This document shows, piece by piece, positions 60,692 through 64,000 of a DNA stretch of 64,000 bases. Source of the stretch: Prevotella sp. UBA2456 (GTDB lineage Bacteria; Bacteroidota; Bacteroidia; Bacteroidales; Bacteroidaceae); contig DDPY01000053.1 in assembly GCA_002342415.1 (NCBI GenBank), positions 106,003 to 170,002 on the forward strand, written 5' to 3'. A program made the translations under genes and the position numbers. A model generated the notes under the pieces. The model saw only the letters and a list, made by a program, of their open reading frames with translations. It was not told the DNA's origin and ran no database searches. Position 1 is the first letter of the stretch; each line of letters opens with the position of its first letter.

Positions 60692-62851
60692 TCATCGTTT
60701 GCCAGGAAATCCCACTTCCCTCGTATCGGCATTGCGCAATGGGGTGTACGAACAATTGGATGACTTGTGATACTCCGCGTTGGGCACTGTCCATCGGCGC
60801 TCAACGACATTCCCTACCGTGTCAATGATAGTCACGCTTGGCAAATATTTTTTCTCCGTCCTCACACAGAAATAGTCATACCCGTATGACAATATCTTCT
60901 GTGGGCTATAGCCTCCACCTGCAGAAGGAGCATACTTGGAGAGCAGCCAGCCGTTCATCCACACAATATTATGATTATAGTAGATATCCTGCTTTTTCGT
61001 TGGTTTGATGAGCGTCGGAGATTTCCTCAGCACGTAGCCATCCTTCAGTCTCACCATCTCGATTCCACCGACACTCTCAAACACAGGTTTCTCATGATAA
61101 TAGGCATTATATTCCTTGTCCCAATACAGCGGTTCACCGTCGGCATCCAGTCCTTTCAGCAGCGATTCATTTTCCCATTCCAGGTTACCGTACATTTTCA
61201 GTCCCAGGTCGTGCCCTTCCTTGTCTATGATGGTCACGCGATTCTTATAGACCTGATACGGATAAGTGCAATAGGCGAAATAACCGTCATCAGCCCTTCT
61301 GACCTGAAGGAACAAGGGCTTATGGATTATCCTGCCGTCCATAGTGATGCCATACAGTCCGTGCTGCATGAATATCTCAAGTCCCCTATGTTCCTCATTC
61401 TTCCGTTTGATATTCACCATGTGTGTGTTGATTAACTCTTTATCGTATCCGTCACCCCTTACGAAGAGCAGGCTCTCACGGCCCAGTCCCGCCTTTCCAG
61501 CCATTTGTCCGGTAAACATCAGCGGCCAGTTCCAGTCTTCCGTCGGCAGTCCGAAAGCCTGATACATCCCCACATGGTCGAGAATCACCACCTTGTCCTT
61601 ACCTTCAGCAATACGCATCCCACGTCCCACCTGTTGTAGGTACTTCGAGAGCGACAGTGTAGGCCGTGCCAACTGTATAAACTCCACTTCGGGGAAGTCA
61701 GCCCCTTCTGAGAAAATGTCTACATTCACTACCACGTCAATCAGTCCGTCACGGTATTCCTGCACCAGTCGGTCGCGCTCTGCCGTGGGTGTCTTGGCCT
61801 CTATCCAGCAGCAGTTCACTCCTTGCCTCTGATAGTATTCCGTGATATGTCGCGCATGGTTACGGTCAATGGCATACACGATACCCTTCTTCCCGTTCAC
61901 ATACTTTCTGTATGCCTGATACAGATTCTCTATCGACTCCTCGCAGTCCATCACCAGAGCCATCTCCTTCGTTTGGTAGTCCCCGTCCAGTCCGCGCTTC
62001 TTCAGTCCAGCCACCTGTTTCAGGATGGGGTTGTCCGGCTCAGCCGTCACATAGTCAAAGTCGCTGAGCCACCCCTTTTGGATAAACTCCTGTATGGTAT
62101 GCGACTGCACCAGTGTTTGAAACAAGTCCAGAAATCCCTCATTGTTCAGTCTGCAAGGTGTCGCCGTCATTCCCAAGAACTTAGCCTCCGGCCACCAGTC
62201 CCACAGCCTTCTGTACGTCTTCGCCAGTGCATGGTGTGCCTCATCAATAATCACCAGCGACGGCGAGAACGGCACTTCTTCCATCTTACTTCTTCCATCA
62301 GACATCAGACGACTCAGTTTCTGTATGCTCTCCACCACCACGTGCTCCTTCTCCATGTCTATCCCGAAGTACTTCACCGTTCCTCGTATCTGGTCCAATA
62401 GTTCCCTTCTATGCGCCACAATCAGTATACCATCAGACTTCTTCCTTCTTACTTCAGCCATCTTCCGTCGTATCACCTCTGCCATCAGCACCGTCTTTCC
62501 TGTCCCGGTCGGCATCTGCAGCATCACACTCCGATACTGCTTCCACGCCTCTTCCAGTCTGTCGATCATCTCCTGCTGGTAGTTTCTGAGGGCATCATTC
62601 TTCATGATTTCCTCAACCGCCACCTCCCACTGGTTCACCCGCTTCAGGCCCTCACTCTTTGCCAGCAGCCTCTTGAACATCTCCACCCTGTCAGGCTTCA
62701 GTTCACCCCTGTTCATCAGTTTCCGCTGGTGCTTCATCCAGTTCAGCAACAGATGATCCTCCACGCGGTGCTTCGACGGATTCCGGTGGTACGTATCCAT
62801 ATACTCCACCACCTCCGCATAGTTCTTCCTCCACTTCTCTTCCTGCGTCAT
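60692..62851 (-). CDS. SF2 DEAD/DEAH helicase with N-terminal helicase-associated domain
   Basis: 719 residues. A helicase-associated DNA-binding module at the N-terminus (NYAEVVEYMDTYHRNPSKH...LLNWMKHQRKLMNRG), then motifs I (QMPTGTGKTVLM), II (VIIDEAHHA), III (GMTATP), and motif VI (YLQQVGRGMRI). After about residue 440 an unusual C-terminal region of about 280 residues, rich in Tyr and Trp with repeated YxxxxxVTIID-type strands, which I do not recognise. Two stretches (about residues 129-140 and 181-192) are encoded by 7-bp tandem repeats inserted in frame between motifs I and II. It is probably a DNA translocase with defence or plasticity links; no partner genes are next to it. Confidence 0.85.
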   Translation of the reverse strand: MTQEEKWRKNYAEVVEYMDTYHRNPSKHRVEDHLLLNWMKHQRKLMNRGELKPDRVEMFKRLLAKSEGLKRVNQWEVAVEEIMKNDALRNYQQEMIDRLEEAWKQYRSVMLQMPTGTGKTVLMAEVIRRKMAEVRRKKSDGILIVAHRRELLDQIRGTVKYFGIDMEKEHVVVESIQKLSRLMSDGRSKMEEVPFSPSLVIIDEAHHALAKTYRRLWDWWPEAKFLGMTATPCRLNNEGFLDLFQTLVQSHTIQEFIQKGWLSDFDYVTAEPDNPILKQVAGLKKRGLDGDYQTKEMALVMDCEESIENLYQAYRKYVNGKKGIVYAIDRNHARHITEYYQRQGVNCCWIEAKTPTAERDRLVQEYRDGLIDVVVNVDIFSEGADFPEVEFIQLARPTLSLSKYLQQVGRGMRIAEGKDKVVILDHVGMYQAFGLPTEDWNWPLMFTGQMAGKAGLGRESLLFVRGDGYDKELINTHMVNIKRKNEEHRGLEIFMQHGLYGITMDGRIIHKPLFLQVRRADDGYFAYCTYPYQVYKNRVTIIDKEGHDLGLKMYGNLEWENESLLKGLDADGEPLYWDKEYNAYYHEKPVFESVGGIEMVRLKDGYVLRKSPTLIKPTKKQDIYYNHNIVWMNGWLLSKYAPSAGGGYSPQKILSYGYDYFCVRTEKKYLPSVTIIDTVGNVVERRWTVPNAEYHKSSNCSYTPLRNADTREVGFPGKR
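62275..62309. repeat. In-frame 7-bp tandem array in helicase, distal
   Basis: Five units (CTTCTTC, CATCTTA, CTTCTTC, CATCAGA twice). Encodes SDGRSKMEE just before motif II. Confidence 0.85.
62431..62465. repeat. In-frame 7-bp tandem array in helicase, proximal
   Basis: Five units (CATCAGA, CTTCTTC, CTTCTTA, CTTCAGC, CATCTTC). Encodes KMAEVRRKKSDG after motif I. Confidence 0.85.
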
Positions 62852-62856
62852 ATTTC

Positions 62857-62877
62857 CATCATCCTTCAGACATCAAT
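62857..62877. repeat. 7-bp tandem repeat directly upstream of the helicase start
   Basis: Three units (CATCATC, CTTCAGA, CATCAAT), 5 bp before the start codon, in the ribosome-binding region. Confidence 0.6.
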
Positions 62878-62941
62878 TATCCATAGAATTGTTTATACCT
62901 TTAGAGTCCCTCCAGTGAAGGGACGGCTATAATGCAGGGAT

Positions 62942-64000
62942 TCATTTACAGTAAAAAGCCTTATACCATTGGGCAAAAGCTCTCAATCCCTCTCTCAAAG
63001 TTATCTTTGGTGTAAAGCCAAAGTCACGTTCAAGGGCTGTGGCATCGGCATACGTTGTTGGTACATCACCGGGCTGCATGGGAACAAGCTGCTTGTGAGC
63101 CTCGAAATCATAATCCTGTGGTAGCACACCAGCACGAACCAGTTCCTCTTGCAGGATATTCACGAAATCCAGCAGGTTCTCTGGCTGGCCACCACCGATG
63201 TTATATACTGCGTATGGAGGGATGGGCAATCCATCTTCACCCTTCTTGCGCTCTGGAGCACCTTGCATCACACGATACACGCCCTCAACGATGTCATCAA
63301 CGTAGGTGAAGTCACGACGGCAGTTGCCGTAGTTGAATATCTGGATGGTTTCACCCTTCAGCAGTTTGTTAGTAAAACCGAAGTATGCCATATCAGGACG
63401 ACCAGCAGGACCATAAACGGTAAAGAAGCGCAATCCAGTTGAAGGGATATTATACAGCTTCGAATAACAATGCGCCATCAACTCATTACTCTTCTTGGTA
63501 GCAGCATATAGCGAGACCGGGTTGTCCACCCTATCATCCGTCGAGAACGGCACCTTCTCATTGCCACCATACACGCTCGATGATGAAGCATATACCAAAT
63601 GCTCAACGCCTCGATATGTCTGATGGTTGATGGCTGAAGGCTGATCATTTCCACCTTCCATCTTACATCTTCCATCTTCCATCAGCCATCTTTCATCTTC
63701 CTTCTTACATCTTACTTCATCCATCGAGTGTCTACAAGCCTCTAATATATTATAGAAGCCAATCATGTTGCTCTGAATATAGGCATCAGGATTGGTGATG
63801 CTATAACGAACACCAGCCTGAGCAGCGAGGTTTACCACCACCTGCGGTTTATACTTCTCGAAGATGCCGTCAACGGTCTGCTTATCTGAAATATCACCCT
63901 TAATAAATTGATAATTGACAGTTGACAATTGACAATTAAGAGTTTCCAACTCTTTTAATCGGTATTCCTTCAGTGCCACATCATAGTAGTCGTTCATATT
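62942..64000 (-). CDS. UDP-glucuronate 4-epimerase-like NAD-dependent epimerase, 5' truncated by window end
   Basis: 353 codons are visible; the frame is open to base 64000, and the N-terminal GxxGxxG of the Rossmann fold lies outside the window. Short-chain dehydrogenase residues: the Ser of VYASSSSVYGG and YAATKK (Tyr/Lys). The segment FFTVYGPAGRPDMAYFGFTNKLLKGETIQIFNYGNCRRDFTYVDDIVEG matches capsular UDP-sugar epimerases (UDP-glucuronate 4-epimerase type). Two 7-bp repeat arrays are inserted in frame: one gives LETLNCQLSTVNYQ after the NDYYD segment, the other about 34 extra residues between EACRHS and GVEHLVYASS. Probably functional, as both insertions avoid active-site residues. Confidence 0.88.
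   Translation of the reverse strand, partial: NMNDYYDVALKEYRLKELETLNCQLSTVNYQFIKGDISDKQTVDGIFEKYKPQVVVNLAAQAGVRYSITNPDAYIQSNMIGFYNILEACRHSMDEVRCKKEDERWLMEDGRCKMEGGNDQPSAINHQTYRGVEHLVYASSSSVYGGNEKVPFSTDDRVDNPVSLYAATKKSNELMAHCYSKLYNIPSTGLRFFTVYGPAGRPDMAYFGFTNKLLKGETIQIFNYGNCRRDFTYVDDIVEGVYRVMQGAPERKKGEDGLPIPPYAVYNIGGGQPENLLDFVNILQEELVRAGVLPQDYDFEAHKQLVPMQPGDVPTTYADATALERDFGFTPKITLREGLRAFAQWYKAFYCK
63619..63646. repeat. 7-bp tandem units in inverted orientation in the epimerase gene
   Basis: Four units (TCTGATG, GTTGATG, GCTGAAG, GCTGATC), on the strand opposite to the next array, separated from it by 5 bp. Confidence 0.8.
63652..63721. repeat. Ten-unit in-frame 7-bp tandem array in the epimerase gene
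   Basis: Ten consecutive 7-bp units (CATCTTC, CATCTTA, CTTCTTA and close variants) with no spacing break. Together with 63619-63646 it makes a 103-bp insertion. Confidence 0.92.
63907..63941. repeat. In-frame 7-bp tandem array in the epimerase gene (ATTGACA type)
   Basis: Five units (ATTGATA, ATTGACA, GTTGACA, ATTGACA, ATTAAGA). Encodes LNCQLSTVNYQ. Confidence 0.88.

Noticed and set aside
62906..62924. GTCCCT/AGGGAC hairpin between the helicase and epimerase genes
   Set aside because: No T-run follows; too weak to call a terminator.

Overview
The window comes from a member of the Bacteroidales, most likely Prevotella or a close relative. I base this on promoters with the Bacteroidetes -7 box TAnnTTTG (often with TTTG 19-20 bp upstream), on family content (GSCFA, DUF4290, DUF3316, bifunctional fucokinase/GDP-fucose pyrophosphorylase, MurF-Alr fusion, split glycine dehydrogenase, beta-propeller sensor regulators of the HTCS type), and on base composition near 50% GC. 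No species call is possible from sequence alone.

Layout. 1-3135: a 5'-truncated membrane SpoIIE-type phosphatase meets a TPR histidine kinase tail to tail. 3238-16501: a carbohydrate/uronate block on the minus strand holds an EIIC-Gat permease, a KduI isomerase with a signal peptide, an ExuT-type transporter, two tandem HTCS-like sensors that appear to be halves of one regulator, and a GH31 glycosidase. 16612-22513: murF-alr, GSCFA and fkp form a tight operon. 22785-25708: an ATPase gene that has lost its P-loop, a 761-bp non-coding stretch with a pair of 111-bp inverted hairpin repeats, and fucP. 25623-29435: yfhO, then mtnN and luxS. 29486-35740: a complete glycine cleavage operon with its own L-protein and lipoate ligase. 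35969-41636: dxs, trkA, trkH and manA. 41605-43450: an ATPase plus DUF4435 (Toprim) pair that looks like a PARIS/OLD-type defence module. 43559-43690: a six-unit array of exact 22-bp period. 43777-54294: an unknown lipoprotein, an EamA exporter, an FKBP lipoprotein, glyS, parC, a DUF3316 protein and an S41 protease. Then tRNA-Leu and tRNA-Val, followed by the operon tsaB-DUF4290-murA-rimM-dxr-rseP (60475 down to 54654). The right end has an SF2 helicase and a UDP-sugar epimerase cut by the window edge.

How genes work together. fucP and fkp form a fucose import and activation pair. gatC-like, kduI and exuT fit use of unsaturated uronates, with the split sensor pair next door as candidate regulator. 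mtnN and luxS recycle S-adenosylhomocysteine. dxs and dxr supply isoprenoids, and murF-alr and murA supply the cell wall.

The observations I consider most novel are: (1) at least 17 loci of short tandem DNA repeats of 7-9 bp with diverse sequence, several inserted in frame into conserved enzymes; (2) the six-unit 22-bp array upstream of the ATPase-DUF4435 module, together with the 9-bp repeat that carries both the stop codon of one gene and the start codon of the next; (3) the split HTCS pair; (4) the inverted 111-bp hairpin elements between the ATPase remnant and fucP.
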